Source: Paraburkholderia acidipaludis NBRC 101816
Lineage (GTDB): Bacteria; Pseudomonadota; Gammaproteobacteria; Burkholderiales; Burkholderiaceae
NCBI RefSeq assembly: GCF_000684975.1
Contig: NZ_BAXZ01000006.1
Coordinates: 1 to 64,000 of the forward strand
DNA: 64,000 bases
Direction of reading: 5' to 3'
Positions 7,564 through 16,038 of this stretch are shown piece after piece; position 1 is the first letter of the stretch, and each line of letters begins with the position of its first letter. A program made the translations under genes and the position numbers. The notes under the pieces are model-generated. The model was not told the DNA's origin. It ran no database searches and was given only the letters and a program-made list of their open reading frames with translations.

Positions 7564-8460
7564 ATGAACGATGCGCAGCCGGCCGTTCGCGCCGGGTTCA
7601 TCGGAATCGGCAACATGGGGTTGCCGATGGCTACGAATCTGCTCAAGGCCGGTTATCCGGTCATCGCCTGCGACCGCGCGAGCGACCGTCTCGACGCGAT
7701 CGTGTCGCGCGGCGCGGCACGCGGCGGCTCGATTGCCGAAGTCGCGCGCGAGGCCGATGTCGTGTTCACGTCCTTGCCCAACGACGCCATCTTCCGCAGC
7801 GTTGCGCTCGGCAATGACGGCGTGATCGCCAACCTGCGCGAGCGCGCGATCTACATGGACACGAGCACGGTCTCGCCTGCCGTGTCCGCGGAGGTGGCGC
7901 GCGCGGCGGACGAGCGCGGCGTGCGCTACCTGCGCACGACGGTGTCGGGCAACGGTGTCGTGGCGGCGGCAGGCGCGTTGACGGTGATGGCGTCGGGGCC
8001 TCGCGATGCCTACGAATGCGTGCTGCCGCTGATTCACGCGATAGGGCGCCGGGCGTTTTACCTGGGCGTTGCCGAAGAAGCGCGGCTGATGAAGCTTGCC
8101 GTGAACCTCATGATCTCGGTTTCGGCGGGCATGATCGGCGAAGCGCTCACGCTCGGGCGCAAGAGCGGCCTCGACTGGAGCCAGATGCTCGAGGTGCTCG
8201 CGTCGAGCCACGTTGCCTCGCCGATGGTGCTGTACAAGGCGCCGCCGCTCAAGGAGCGCGATTTCAGCTCGACCATGTCCGCGATCACGCAGACCAAGGA
8301 CGTCGATCTGATTCTCGACTGCGCGGCCGAAAGCCACGTGCCGCTTCATCTGACCTCGGCCGTGCGCGGACTGTTTCAGGGGCTGATTTCGACGGGCGGC
8401 GGCGAAGAGGATTACATCGCGCTGGTCAAGCACGTCGAGATGCTCTCGGGGGTGGCATGA
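7564..8460 (+). CDS. Beta-hydroxyacid dehydrogenase (3-hydroxyisobutyrate dehydrogenase family)
   Basis: The 298-residue protein has the NAD(P)-binding GFIGIGNMGLPMATNL motif (GxGxxG at 14-19), the substrate loop TVSGNG near residue 126, and the catalytic lysine Lys177 in ARLMKLAVNLM. The all-alpha C-terminal domain follows. The family oxidises or reduces beta-hydroxy acids and some aldehydes. The ATG at 7564 is chosen because CAGGAG precedes it and the Rossmann motif starts ten residues later. The stop overlaps the ABC ATPase start by four bases (ATGA). A diverged paralogue lies on the other side of the transporter genes. Confidence 0.9.
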   Translation: MNDAQPAVRAGFIGIGNMGLPMATNLLKAGYPVIACDRASDRLDAIVSRGAARGGSIAEVAREADVVFTSLPNDAIFRSVALGNDGVIANLRERAIYMDTSTVSPAVSAEVARAADERGVRYLRTTVSGNGVVAAAGALTVMASGPRDAYECVLPLIHAIGRRAFYLGVAEEARLMKLAVNLMISVSAGMIGEALTLGRKSGLDWSQMLEVLASSHVASPMVLYKAPPLKERDFSSTMSAITQTKDVDLILDCAAESHVPLHLTSAVRGLFQGLISTGGGEEDYIALVKHVEMLSGVA

Positions 8461-10070
8461 ACGCGAATCCCGGCAATCTGATGGCGCTGCGCAGCCGGGC
8501 CCCGGATGGCGGCACCGCGCAGGCGGGTGACGCGGCACGCACGGAAGCGTCGCGGAACGGCGCCGAAGCCGCGGGCACCGGCCACGCCTTGCTCGAATTG
8601 CATGGCATTGCCAAACAGTTTCCCGGCGTGCGCGCGCTGGACGGCGTGACGTTCGCCGTCCATGCCGGCGAAGTGCACATGCTGCTGGGCGAGAACGGCG
8701 CGGGCAAGTCGACGCTGATGAAGGTGATGAGCGGCGTGTATCGCGCCGACGAAGGCACCTTCCATCATCGTGGCCAACCGGTGCAGATCCAGTCGCCGAA
8801 GGATGCGCAGGCGCTGGGCGTGGCGGTGATCTACCAGGAGTTCTCGCTGGTGCCGCATCTGGACATTGCGCAGAACATCTTTATCGGCCGCGAGTTCAAA
8901 GGCCGCTTCCCCGGCACGATCGACAACGCGCGCGCTCACACGGAAGCGAAGAAGGTTCTCGATCTGCTCGGCTTCGACTGCGATACGCATACGCCGGTCG
9001 AACGGCTCGGGGTCGCGCAGCAGCAGATGGTGGAGATCGCGAAGGCGCTTTCTCAGCAGGCGCGCATTCTCGTGATGGACGAGCCCACGGCGCCGCTTTC
9101 GGAACGCGAGACCGAGAATCTCTTTCGCGTGATCCGCATGCTCAAGCAAGAGGGCGTGGCGATCGTCTACATCTCGCACCGCATGAGCGAGGTGTTCGAA
9201 CTGGGCGACCGGATCACGGTCTTGCGCGACGGCCGGATGGTCGGCGCGGCGCGCCCCGCCGAAACGACGCCGGCCGAACTCGTGCGCATGATGGTGGGCC
9301 GCGACATCGATCTGACCTACGCGCGCCGCTTTTGCGAGACGCCGGGCGCGCCCGCGCTCGCGTTGCGCGGCGTGCATTCGCCCAACGGCATTCGCGACGT
9401 GAATCTGGTCGTGCACGAAGGGGAGATCGTCGGCCTCGCGGGGCTCGTGGGATCGGGGCGCTCGGAGGTGGCGCGCGCGGCGTTCGGCATCGATCCGGTG
9501 AGCCGCGGCGAGGTCGAGGTGTTCGGCCGGCCGCGCCGCGGCGAGCCGCACGAGTCCGTGCGGCTGGGCATGGCGCTGATTCCGGAAAGCCGCAAGCACG
9601 AGGGGCTGGCCGTCACGCGGTCGGTGGGCGACAACCTGATGCTGTCCGGTCTCGGCAAATGCTTTCCGGGCGGCTGGTTCCGTCCGCAGGTCGCGAATCA
9701 GATGGCGCGAGACAGGATCGCGGAGCTGCGCATCGCGACGCCGACCATCGGCCGCCGCACCGCGTTTCTGAGCGGCGGCAACCAGCAGAAGATCGTGATC
9801 GGCAAATGGCTCGCCACCGGTGCGCGGCTCTTCATCTTCGACGAGCCCACGCGCGGCATCGACGTGGGCGCCAAGTCCGAAATCTTCGCGCTGATCGGCC
9901 GGCTCGTGGAGGAGGGCGCGGCGGTCCTGCTCATCAGCTCCGAATTGCCGGAGATCGTTCACGTGTGCGATCGCGCGTACGTGATGCGCGAGGGCACGGT
10001 CGCCGGGCACCTGACCCGCGATCAGCTCTCCGAAGAAAACCTTCTCGCTCTGGGGATGCACGATGCGTAA
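8457..10070 (+). CDS. Ribose-type ABC importer, double ATPase subunit
   Basis: The 537-residue protein carries two ABC domains, as in RbsA/XylG. The first has Walker A GENGAGKSTLMK near residue 81, the LGVAQQQMVEIAKAL signature region and Walker B RILVMDEPTAPLS. The second has a degenerate Walker A-like GLVGSGRSEVAR, signature LSGGNQQKIVIGKWL and LFIFDEPTRGIDVG, again as in this family. About 45 residues before the first domain are low in complexity. The gene overlaps the dehydrogenase before it and the permease after it, so translation is probably coupled. It energises the permease pair encoded next. Confidence 0.95.
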   Translation: MNANPGNLMALRSRAPDGGTAQAGDAARTEASRNGAEAAGTGHALLELHGIAKQFPGVRALDGVTFAVHAGEVHMLLGENGAGKSTLMKVMSGVYRADEGTFHHRGQPVQIQSPKDAQALGVAVIYQEFSLVPHLDIAQNIFIGREFKGRFPGTIDNARAHTEAKKVLDLLGFDCDTHTPVERLGVAQQQMVEIAKALSQQARILVMDEPTAPLSERETENLFRVIRMLKQEGVAIVYISHRMSEVFELGDRITVLRDGRMVGAARPAETTPAELVRMMVGRDIDLTYARRFCETPGAPALALRGVHSPNGIRDVNLVVHEGEIVGLAGLVGSGRSEVARAAFGIDPVSRGEVEVFGRPRRGEPHESVRLGMALIPESRKHEGLAVTRSVGDNLMLSGLGKCFPGGWFRPQVANQMARDRIAELRIATPTIGRRTAFLSGGNQQKIVIGKWLATGARLFIFDEPTRGIDVGAKSEIFALIGRLVEEGAAVLLISSELPEIVHVCDRAYVMREGTVAGHLTRDQLSEENLLALGMHDA

Positions 10071-11025
10071 CTTACAGCTTGCGGCCGGGCCGCGCGCGTG
10101 GATCGCGATGCCGGCCCGCCTTCCCGGCGTGGCGTGGATGATGGCGGCGATGTTCGTGCTGTTCGCCGCATTGAACCATGAGTTCGCCGGCTTCGCGAAC
10201 CTCGTCAATATCGGCTCGCAGTCGTCGATCCTGCTGCTCATCGCCTTGCCCATGACCTTCGTGATCCTGACTGAAGGGATCGACGTTTCGGCCGGCGCCG
10301 TCGCGGCCGCGGCGAGCGTGGCGCTCGGCTGCGTGATGCAGGCGGGCGAGCACACATGGTTGGGTATTGCCGCGGCAATCGGCATGGGCGCGTTGTTCGG
10401 CCTCGTCAACGGCACGCTGATTGCGTGGCTGCGCCTGCCGCCGTTCGTCGTCACGCTGGGCACGATGGGCATGGCGCAAGGTCTTGCCCTGTTGATGAGC
10501 GGCGGACAGAGCATCACCGGCATCGGCACGGCGATTCCGCTGCTCTACAACGGCGCCGTGTTCGGCGTGCCCGCGCCGCTCGTCGTGGCGGTGCTCGCGT
10601 ATGCGCTCCACCACGTGCTGATGTACCGCAGCCGCGTTGGCATCTATGTCCGCGCGATTGGCGGCAATCCCGAGGCGCTGCGCTTCGCGGGCGTTTCGGC
10701 GCGTGCCTGGCAGATCGGCGTCTACACGTTTGCCGGCGCCATGTTCGGCATCGCGGCGGTCCTGCTTACCGCGCGCATGAGCACGGTGCACCCCACGGCT
10801 TCGCTCGGGCTCGAGTTCGACGCCATTGCCGCCGTGGTCGTCGGCGGCACCTCGTTCGAGAAGGGCAAAGGCGGCCTGCCGGGCACCGTGCTGGGCGTCC
10901 TGACCATCGGCATGCTGCGCAACGGGCTCGACCTGCTCGGCGTGCCTTCGTCCGTGCAGGTGTCGTGCATCGGCCTGCTCGTGCTGTTCGCACTCTTCGT
11001 CGAAGGATGGAAGTCACAATCATGA
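10063..11025 (+). CDS. Ribose-type ABC importer, permease 1
   Basis: The 320-residue membrane protein is of the RbsC family (BPD_transp_2), with about eight to ten hydrophobic segments. It has the conserved TFVILTEGIDVSAGAVAA stretch near residue 65 and the cytoplasmic ATPase-contact loop around GIYVRAIGGNPEALRFAGV near residue 193. The later VVVGGTSFEKGKGGLPGTVLG segment is also typical. It overlaps the ATPase gene by eight bases and the second permease gene by four. The family mostly moves monosaccharides and related polyols, but some members carry purines, AI-2 or other polar solutes. Confidence 0.93.
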   Translation: MRNLQLAAGPRAWIAMPARLPGVAWMMAAMFVLFAALNHEFAGFANLVNIGSQSSILLLIALPMTFVILTEGIDVSAGAVAAAASVALGCVMQAGEHTWLGIAAAIGMGALFGLVNGTLIAWLRLPPFVVTLGTMGMAQGLALLMSGGQSITGIGTAIPLLYNGAVFGVPAPLVVAVLAYALHHVLMYRSRVGIYVRAIGGNPEALRFAGVSARAWQIGVYTFAGAMFGIAAVLLTARMSTVHPTASLGLEFDAIAAVVVGGTSFEKGKGGLPGTVLGVLTIGMLRNGLDLLGVPSSVQVSCIGLLVLFALFVEGWKSQS

Positions 11026-11999
11026 ACGCACTCCTTACGGTTTCCAGCCGGTTGCGGCCCGGCGAGAACATCTCGAAGGCGGCTTCGCGGATCGCCGCCG
11101 TCGTGCTGGTCGGGTTCGCGCTGTCGCTGGCCTCCGACGCATTTCTTACGTCCGGCAACCTGCTCAACGTGCTGCGTCAGACCAGCCTTCTGTTCCTGAT
11201 GGCTTCGGGCCTTACGCTCGTGGTGCTGACCGCGGGAATCGATCTTTCGATCGGCGCCAACGTCGCGCTCTCGGCTTGCCTCGCGGGCAGCGTGATCAAG
11301 GCCACCGGTTCGCCGCTCGAAGGCGCCGTGGTGGCGCTGGCGTGCGGGACACTGATCGGATTCCTGAATGGCGTGCTCGTCGCGCTGCTGCGCATGCCGT
11401 CGTTCATCGCCACATACGGCATGATGTGGCTCATCAACGGCCTGACTTACTACTACATGGCCGGCAATACGATCTACGGCTTCCCGCACGGTTTCCGGCA
11501 GCTTGGCAGCGGCTACTGGTTCGCGATTCCGGTGCCGGTTTATCTCATGCTGATCTTTCTCGCGCTGGCGGCGCTGTTCGCCGGGCGCACGATCTATGGT
11601 CAGCAGGTCTATGCGATCGGCTCGAATCCGGTTGCCGCGCGCTTTTCCGGCGTGCCGGTCAAGCGCCGGCTCGTGCTCGTGTATGTGCTGAGCGGTCTCA
11701 TGGCGGGCCTTGGCAGCCTCGTTTTCCTGGCACGCCTGAATTCGGCCGAGGGCGATATCGGCGAGCCGTTGACGCTGCCCGCCATCGCAGCGGTGCTCAT
11801 CGGCGGCACCTCGCTCTTCGGCGGTATCGGCACGCCGTACGGCACGCTGATCGGCGCGTTGCTGCTGACGCTGGTGCTCAACGGACTGAACCTGCTCAAC
11901 ATCGACGCGAACTGGCAGCCATTCGTCACGGGCGCGATCATCATCGTCGCCGTGCTGGTGGACTCGTTGAGCCGCCGCCGGCAGGAAGCGCGTGCCTGA
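11022..11999 (+). CDS. Ribose-type ABC importer, permease 2
   Basis: The 325-residue RbsC-type permease has the family signature LVVLTAGIDLSIGANVALSA near residue 65, the coupling loop YGQQVYAIGSNPVAARFSGV near residue 195 and the GGTSLFGGIGTPYGTLIGAL region. Two different permease genes imply a heterodimeric channel. Many RbsC-type systems use one permease gene, so the pair is a useful diagnostic, and the second importer in this window (48.5-50.4 kb) shares it. The start ATG overlaps the stop of permease 1 (ATGA). Confidence 0.93.
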   Translation: MNALLTVSSRLRPGENISKAASRIAAVVLVGFALSLASDAFLTSGNLLNVLRQTSLLFLMASGLTLVVLTAGIDLSIGANVALSACLAGSVIKATGSPLEGAVVALACGTLIGFLNGVLVALLRMPSFIATYGMMWLINGLTYYYMAGNTIYGFPHGFRQLGSGYWFAIPVPVYLMLIFLALAALFAGRTIYGQQVYAIGSNPVAARFSGVPVKRRLVLVYVLSGLMAGLGSLVFLARLNSAEGDIGEPLTLPAIAAVLIGGTSLFGGIGTPYGTLIGALLLTLVLNGLNLLNIDANWQPFVTGAIIIVAVLVDSLSRRRQEARA

Positions 12000-12026
12000 A
12001 GCGATAGGGCGGCACACGAGGAGGCT

Positions 12027-12908
12027 ATGGGAATGGAGCAAGGAGCGATGATGAAAGAGGCCTTGAAAGAGGTGGTGTGGCTGGGCGGAACCGGCAAGGA
12101 GACGTTGAAGGACAGCGTGGCCGGCACGCTGGGCGTGCGCGTGCAGGCGGTGTTTGGCGGGCAACCGGACGTGCTCGTCACCGACGTGGAAAGCGAGGCG
12201 GCGCTGCGTGCGCTGCTGCTCGGCGAGGATGGACTGCTGAATGTTGAGCGCAGCGGCATGCTGCTCCTCGAAATGAGCCACATTGGCGAAGCGCTGTCGC
12301 GCGAGATCGCCGCCGCCGCGAGCCGGGCGAATGTCAGTTACCTGCGTGCGCCACTGACCTTTGGGCCAAAAGCGGGGCCAAAAGCGGGACCAACAGTGGG
12401 GCCAGCGGCGGCGGAGACCAGCGTCTGCACGGCGATGGTCAGCGGGCCGCGCAACGTGTTCGACGACGCCCAGGCACTGCTCGGCGCGATTGCCACGCAT
12501 ACGGTCTGGCTGGGCGACGAAGAGCAGGCGCGCGCCATGACGCGCGTGCTCGACGTGATGACGGGCGTCTCGATGGCGATGTGGGCCGAGGCGCTGGTGT
12601 TTGGCGAGGCGGTGGGTCTCGACTGGCAGGCGATGCTGGACGTCATGGCCACGAGCGCGATCGGCTCGCCCGTTATCCAGGCGCATAGCATGCCGCTGGC
12701 CGCCCGTGAGTTCAGCTCGCCCGAGGCCTGCGAGCAGATGGCGGCGCGGCTGGGCGACGCGCTCGCGCACGGCAAGACCACGGGGACCGTGCTTACGCTC
12801 ACGGGCCTCGCTCACCAGATGTATCTCGGCGCGGTACGGCACGGCTACGGCAACACCGGCATCACGGCGGTCGTGCCGTGGCTCGAAGCGACCGCCGGCG
12901 TGCGATAA
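12027..12908 (+). CDS. Degenerate beta-hydroxyacid dehydrogenase paralogue, probably non-catalytic
   Basis: The C-terminal half (about residues 150-293) matches the all-alpha domain of the dehydrogenase encoded at 7564: compare QARAMTRVLDVM with its ARLMKLAVNLM, and GLDWQAMLDVMATS with GLDWSQMLEVLASS. The key features are missing. The nucleotide loop GxGxxG is replaced by WLGGTGKETL, the catalytic lysine position is Thr172, and the substrate loop is replaced by a repeat (GPKAGPKAGPTVGPAA, residues 113-128). The frame is open and the gene sits 27 bases after the permease, so it is probably kept for another role, such as binding. ATGs at 12033 or 12051 are alternative starts with better-spaced ribosome sites. 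Confidence 0.75.
   Translation: MGMEQGAMMKEALKEVVWLGGTGKETLKDSVAGTLGVRVQAVFGGQPDVLVTDVESEAALRALLLGEDGLLNVERSGMLLLEMSHIGEALSREIAAAASRANVSYLRAPLTFGPKAGPKAGPTVGPAAAETSVCTAMVSGPRNVFDDAQALLGAIATHTVWLGDEEQARAMTRVLDVMTGVSMAMWAEALVFGEAVGLDWQAMLDVMATSAIGSPVIQAHSMPLAAREFSSPEACEQMAARLGDALAHGKTTGTVLTLTGLAHQMYLGAVRHGYGNTGITAVVPWLEATAGVR
12363..12410. repeat. 12-bp tandem repeat within the degenerate dehydrogenase gene
   Basis: Units of the form GGGCCAAAAGCG occur in tandem: two near-identical copies, then two diverged ones. They encode GPKA-GPKA-GPTV-GPAA. The unit is a multiple of three, so copy changes keep the frame. Confidence 0.7.
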
Positions 12909-12967
12909 CCGGGCTGGACCGCGAGCGCGCCGCACAACCTGTTCAACGATGTTCGAGGATGACAACG

Positions 12968-13561
12968 ATGTCGAAATCCCTGCCTGAAGAGACGCTGGAT
13001 ACCCTGTTCCGCACGGCCCGCACGCAAAACGCGTGGCTCGACAAGCCCGTCAGCGACACGCAGCTGCGCGCCCTTTATGAACTGGCGAAGCTCGGCCCGA
13101 CGAGCATGAATACCTCGCCCGCGCGCTTCGTGTTCCTGCGCACGCCCGAGGCGAAGGAACGGCTGCTGCCGGCGCTCGCGCCGGGCAATGTCGACAAGAC
13201 GCGTGCGGCGCCCGTTTGCGTGATCGTGGGCTACGATCGTCGCTTTCACGAGCGGCTTGGCGAACTGTTTCCACATCGCCCGGATGCCGGCGCCATCTTC
13301 GCGGGCAAGACGGAGCTGATCGAAAGCACCGCGTTTCGCAACAGCAGCCTGCAGGGCGCGTATCTGATCGTCGCGGCCCGCGCGCTAGGCCTCGATTGCG
13401 GGCCGATGTCGGGCTTCGACGCGAAGAAGGTCAATGACGAGTTCTTCCCGGAGGGCGACGTCACGGTGAACTTCCTCTGCAATCTCGGCTACGGCGATCC
13501 GGGCAAGGTGCTCGGGCGCCTGCCACGTCTCGCGTTCGACGACGCCTGCGCGCTGCTGTGA
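12968..13561 (+). CDS. RutE/HadB-type nitroreductase family protein (malonic semialdehyde reductase-like)
   Basis: The 197-residue FMN-binding protein has the RutE-type N-terminus (LDTLFRTARTQNAWLDKPVS), FMN-contact LAKLGPTSMNTSPARFVFLR near residue 42 and the GLDCGPMSGFDAKKVNDEFF region near residue 141. RutE reduces malonic semialdehyde to 3-hydroxypropionate. Close relatives in chlorophenol operons act as quinone or flavin reductases beside a hydroxyquinol dioxygenase and a maleylacetate reductase. That second role fits this operon well. The ATG at 12968 gives the family's usual length of about 196 residues. Substrate not proven. Confidence 0.88.
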   Translation: MSKSLPEETLDTLFRTARTQNAWLDKPVSDTQLRALYELAKLGPTSMNTSPARFVFLRTPEAKERLLPALAPGNVDKTRAAPVCVIVGYDRRFHERLGELFPHRPDAGAIFAGKTELIESTAFRNSSLQGAYLIVAARALGLDCGPMSGFDAKKVNDEFFPEGDVTVNFLCNLGYGDPGKVLGRLPRLAFDDACALL

Positions 13562-13599
13562 TCGACGTATCCGCCGCTCTTTCAACAGGTGAGAAGGCC

Positions 13600-14658
13600 A
13601 TGCAGACATCGTTTGTGTATCAGGCATTGCCCACCCGCGTCGTTTTCGGGCGCGATACGGCCGCCACGCTGCCCGCCGAGGCCGACCGCCTCGGCCTGCG
13701 GCGCCTGCTCGTGCTCTCGACCCCGGAGCAGGCGCCGCTTGCCGCGCGCATGGGCCAGCTGCTGGGCGACAGGGTGGCAGGCGCGTTCCACGGCGCGACC
13801 ATGCACACGCCCGTCGAGGTGACCGAGCGCGCGCTCGAGGTCGTGCGGGATCGGCAAGCCGACGGCGTCGTCGCCGTGGGCGGCGGCTCGACCACCGGGC
13901 TCGGCAAAGCCATCGCGCTGCGCACGGACCTGCCGCAGATCGTGCTGCCGACCACCTACGCCGGATCGGAAATGACGCCGATTCTCGGCGAAACGGAAAA
14001 CGGCCGCAAAACCACGCAGCGCGGCCCGAAGATCCAGCCGGAGGTGGTGATCTACGACGTGGATCTGACGCTGTCGCTGCCGCCGCTCATGTCGGCGCTT
14101 TCGGCATTCAACGCGATCGCGCACGCGGCTGAGGCGCTTTACGCACCGGACGTCAATCCGATCGTCGCATTGATGGCCGAGGAGGGCGTGCGCGCGATCG
14201 TCGAGGCGCTGCCTCAGGTGATGCGTACACCTGACGATCCCGATGCGCGCGCCGGGCTCCTTTACGGTGCCTGGCTATGCGCCTGCTGTCTGGCCACGAC
14301 GACGATGGGCCTGCATCACAAGCTCTGCCACACGCTGGGCGGCATGTTCGATCTGCCTCATGCCCAGACCCACGCGATCGTGTTGCCGTATGCCCTGGCA
14401 TACAACACGCCGTTTGCGCCCGAGGCGATGGCGAGGCTTGCGCGCGCGATGGGGACGGACGACGTTATCGGGGCGTTGCTGCGCCTCGAGCACGAGTGCG
14501 GGATACCGCTCGCATTGCGTGACATCGGCATGCCCGAGGCCGGTATCGAGCAAGCCGTCGCTCAGGCACTGGCCAATCCGTACGCCAATCCGCGGCCCGT
14601 GGAAGCCGGGCCGCTTGCGGATCTTCTCGGACGCGCCTGGCGCGGCACCGGCGTTTGA
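13600..14658 (+). CDS. Maleylacetate reductase
   Basis: From ATG 13600 the protein has 352 residues, the usual size of maleylacetate reductases in the iron-alcohol-dehydrogenase superfamily. Visible signatures are RVVFGRDTAATLPAEADRLG, the nucleotide-site GGGSTTGLGKAIAL near residue 91, LPTTYAGSEMTPILGETE near residue 117, and FNAIAHAAEALYAPDVNPI near residue 170. It reduces maleylacetate to 3-oxoadipate with NAD(P)H, the step directly after hydroxyquinol cleavage. An upstream GTG at 13558 would overlap the nitroreductase stop but adds residues unlike the family. It lies 38 bases after the nitroreductase. Confidence 0.92.
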   Translation: MQTSFVYQALPTRVVFGRDTAATLPAEADRLGLRRLLVLSTPEQAPLAARMGQLLGDRVAGAFHGATMHTPVEVTERALEVVRDRQADGVVAVGGGSTTGLGKAIALRTDLPQIVLPTTYAGSEMTPILGETENGRKTTQRGPKIQPEVVIYDVDLTLSLPPLMSALSAFNAIAHAAEALYAPDVNPIVALMAEEGVRAIVEALPQVMRTPDDPDARAGLLYGAWLCACCLATTTMGLHHKLCHTLGGMFDLPHAQTHAIVLPYALAYNTPFAPEAMARLARAMGTDDVIGALLRLEHECGIPLALRDIGMPEAGIEQAVAQALANPYANPRPVEAGPLADLLGRAWRGTGV

Positions 14659-14736
14659 AGGCTCGCGCCGCGTAGTGCAGCGCGAGGCAACGGCTTCATC
14701 GCATCAATCCATAACGGAGACACAGGAGACACACCC

Positions 14737-15699
14737 ATGATTCGTATTCCTCTGAAATTCGCGCCGATGCTCGCCCTGGCCTTGTGCGCCACGCTCGCGC
14801 ATGCCGATGGCGAGAATATCGCCGTGTTCACGAAGAATCTGACCAATCCGTACTTTCAGAGCGTGCGGCTCGGTGCAGAAAGCGCGGCGAAAGCGATGCA
14901 CGCCAACGTTACGAACTATGTGCCCACGAAACCGGACAGCATTCCCGAGCAGATGAGCCAGATCGACGACGTGATCGTCAAGCATCCGAACGCCGTCGTG
15001 TTCGTTCCGGTGGACTTCAAGGCCATGGGCCCCGGCGTCCAGAAGCTGAACGCCGCGAAGATCCCGACCGTCAACATCGTGGACAAGTCGCAAACCGGCG
15101 ACTTCGTGAGCTTTGTCGGGGCGAGCGACTATCAGCTCGGGCTGCAGACCGCGCGGTATCTGTTCAAGTCGATGGGCGGCAAGGGCAACATCATCATTCT
15201 CGAAGGCGTGCGCGGCACGGCAACCTCCGACGAGCGCATGCGCGGCTTTCACGACGCCCTCAAGGAGGCCCCCGGGGTGAAGCTGCTGAGCGCCCAGCCT
15301 GCCAACTATCAGCGCTTGCAGGCGCTGCAGGTCATGGAGAACCTGCTTCAGACCTACCCCAAGGTGGACGGCGTGCTCGCGGCAAACGACGCGATGGCCA
15401 TCGGCGCGCTCGACGCGCTCGACGGCGCGAACCTGCACGCGAAGGTGGCCGGGATCAACGCGAGCAAGGAGGCGGTGGATCTCATCAAGCAAGGCAAGAT
15501 GCTCGCGAGCGGCGACTATTCGGGCTTCAAGCAGGGGTGCATCGGCGTGATGGCCGCGCTGCGCACGCTGCGTGGCCAGCCGGTGCCCAAGGACATCGCC
15601 CTGAAGACCGAGGTGGTGACGGCCGAAAACTACGCGTCGTATGATGTCGCGCCGGAGAAGGAAGTCTGCCCGACGTGGGCGCAGGCAACCGGCGAATGA
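14737..15699 (+). CDS. Ribose-type ABC importer, periplasmic substrate-binding protein
   Basis: The 320-residue protein has an N-terminal signal peptide (cleavage likely after LCATLAHA, residue 24) and a type I periplasmic binding fold. ENIAVFTKNLTNPYFQSVRL is the classic RbsB opening, and GVLAANDAMAIGALDAL near residue 214 is the hinge-side motif. It would deliver ligand to the ATPase and permeases encoded at 8.5-12.0 kb, although the gene is about 2.7 kb further down the operon than is usual. A GGAGAC site precedes the ATG. The ligand is not evident; the pocket differs from my memory of ribose binders and needs modelling. Confidence 0.92.
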   Translation: MIRIPLKFAPMLALALCATLAHADGENIAVFTKNLTNPYFQSVRLGAESAAKAMHANVTNYVPTKPDSIPEQMSQIDDVIVKHPNAVVFVPVDFKAMGPGVQKLNAAKIPTVNIVDKSQTGDFVSFVGASDYQLGLQTARYLFKSMGGKGNIIILEGVRGTATSDERMRGFHDALKEAPGVKLLSAQPANYQRLQALQVMENLLQTYPKVDGVLAANDAMAIGALDALDGANLHAKVAGINASKEAVDLIKQGKMLASGDYSGFKQGCIGVMAALRTLRGQPVPKDIALKTEVVTAENYASYDVAPEKEVCPTWAQATGE

Positions 15700-15707
15700 T
15701 CTTGCAT

Positions 15708-15741
15708 GCCGGAAGCACCGTGCTTCCGGCAATGGTTTTTT
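15708..15741 (+). terminator. Terminator or attenuator after the binding-protein gene
   Basis: A ten-pair perfect stem (GCCGGAAGCA, 15708-15717, with TGCTTCCGGC, 15721-15730) and a three-base loop are followed by AATGG and six T. It starts eight bases past the stop and should end most transcripts. The YciI-like gene just after it would depend on read-through or its own promoter. Confidence 0.8.
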
Positions 15742-15756
15742 CATTGAGGATTGCTC

Positions 15757-16038
15757 ATGCATTTCGTCGTCTATTGCCTCGACCATCCCGGCATGGTCGA
15801 ACGGCGTCTCGCGCACTATGAAGCGCACAAGAGCTGGTTGCAGACGTCTTCGCTGCGCACGCTGATCTCCGGGCCGCTGACCGAGCCGGACGGCACCATG
15901 ATCGGCAGCTTTTTCCTGTACGAATCGGACGACATCGAAGCCGTCCGGAAATTCGTGTTCGCGGATCCCTTCAACCAGGCGGGCATCTGGAACACGATCG
16001 AGATCCGGCCGTTCGTCAAGCGCGTCGATAACCGCTGA
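15757..16038 (+). CDS. YciI-like small barrel protein
   Basis: The 93-residue protein starts MHFVVYCLDHPGMVERRLAH and contains the YciI signature around LRTLISGPLTEPDGTMIGSF (residues 32-51), FVFADPFNQAGIWNTIEIRP (66-85) and the invariant histidine and aspartate of the fold. YciI proteins share the dimeric ferredoxin-like barrel of muconolactone isomerase. In aromatic operons some act on small acids, but most have no assigned reaction. ATG 15757 is taken in preference to a TTG six bases upstream. It sits behind the terminator and before the porin gene. Confidence 0.85.
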   Translation: MHFVVYCLDHPGMVERRLAHYEAHKSWLQTSSLRTLISGPLTEPDGTMIGSFFLYESDDIEAVRKFVFADPFNQAGIWNTIEIRPFVKRVDNR

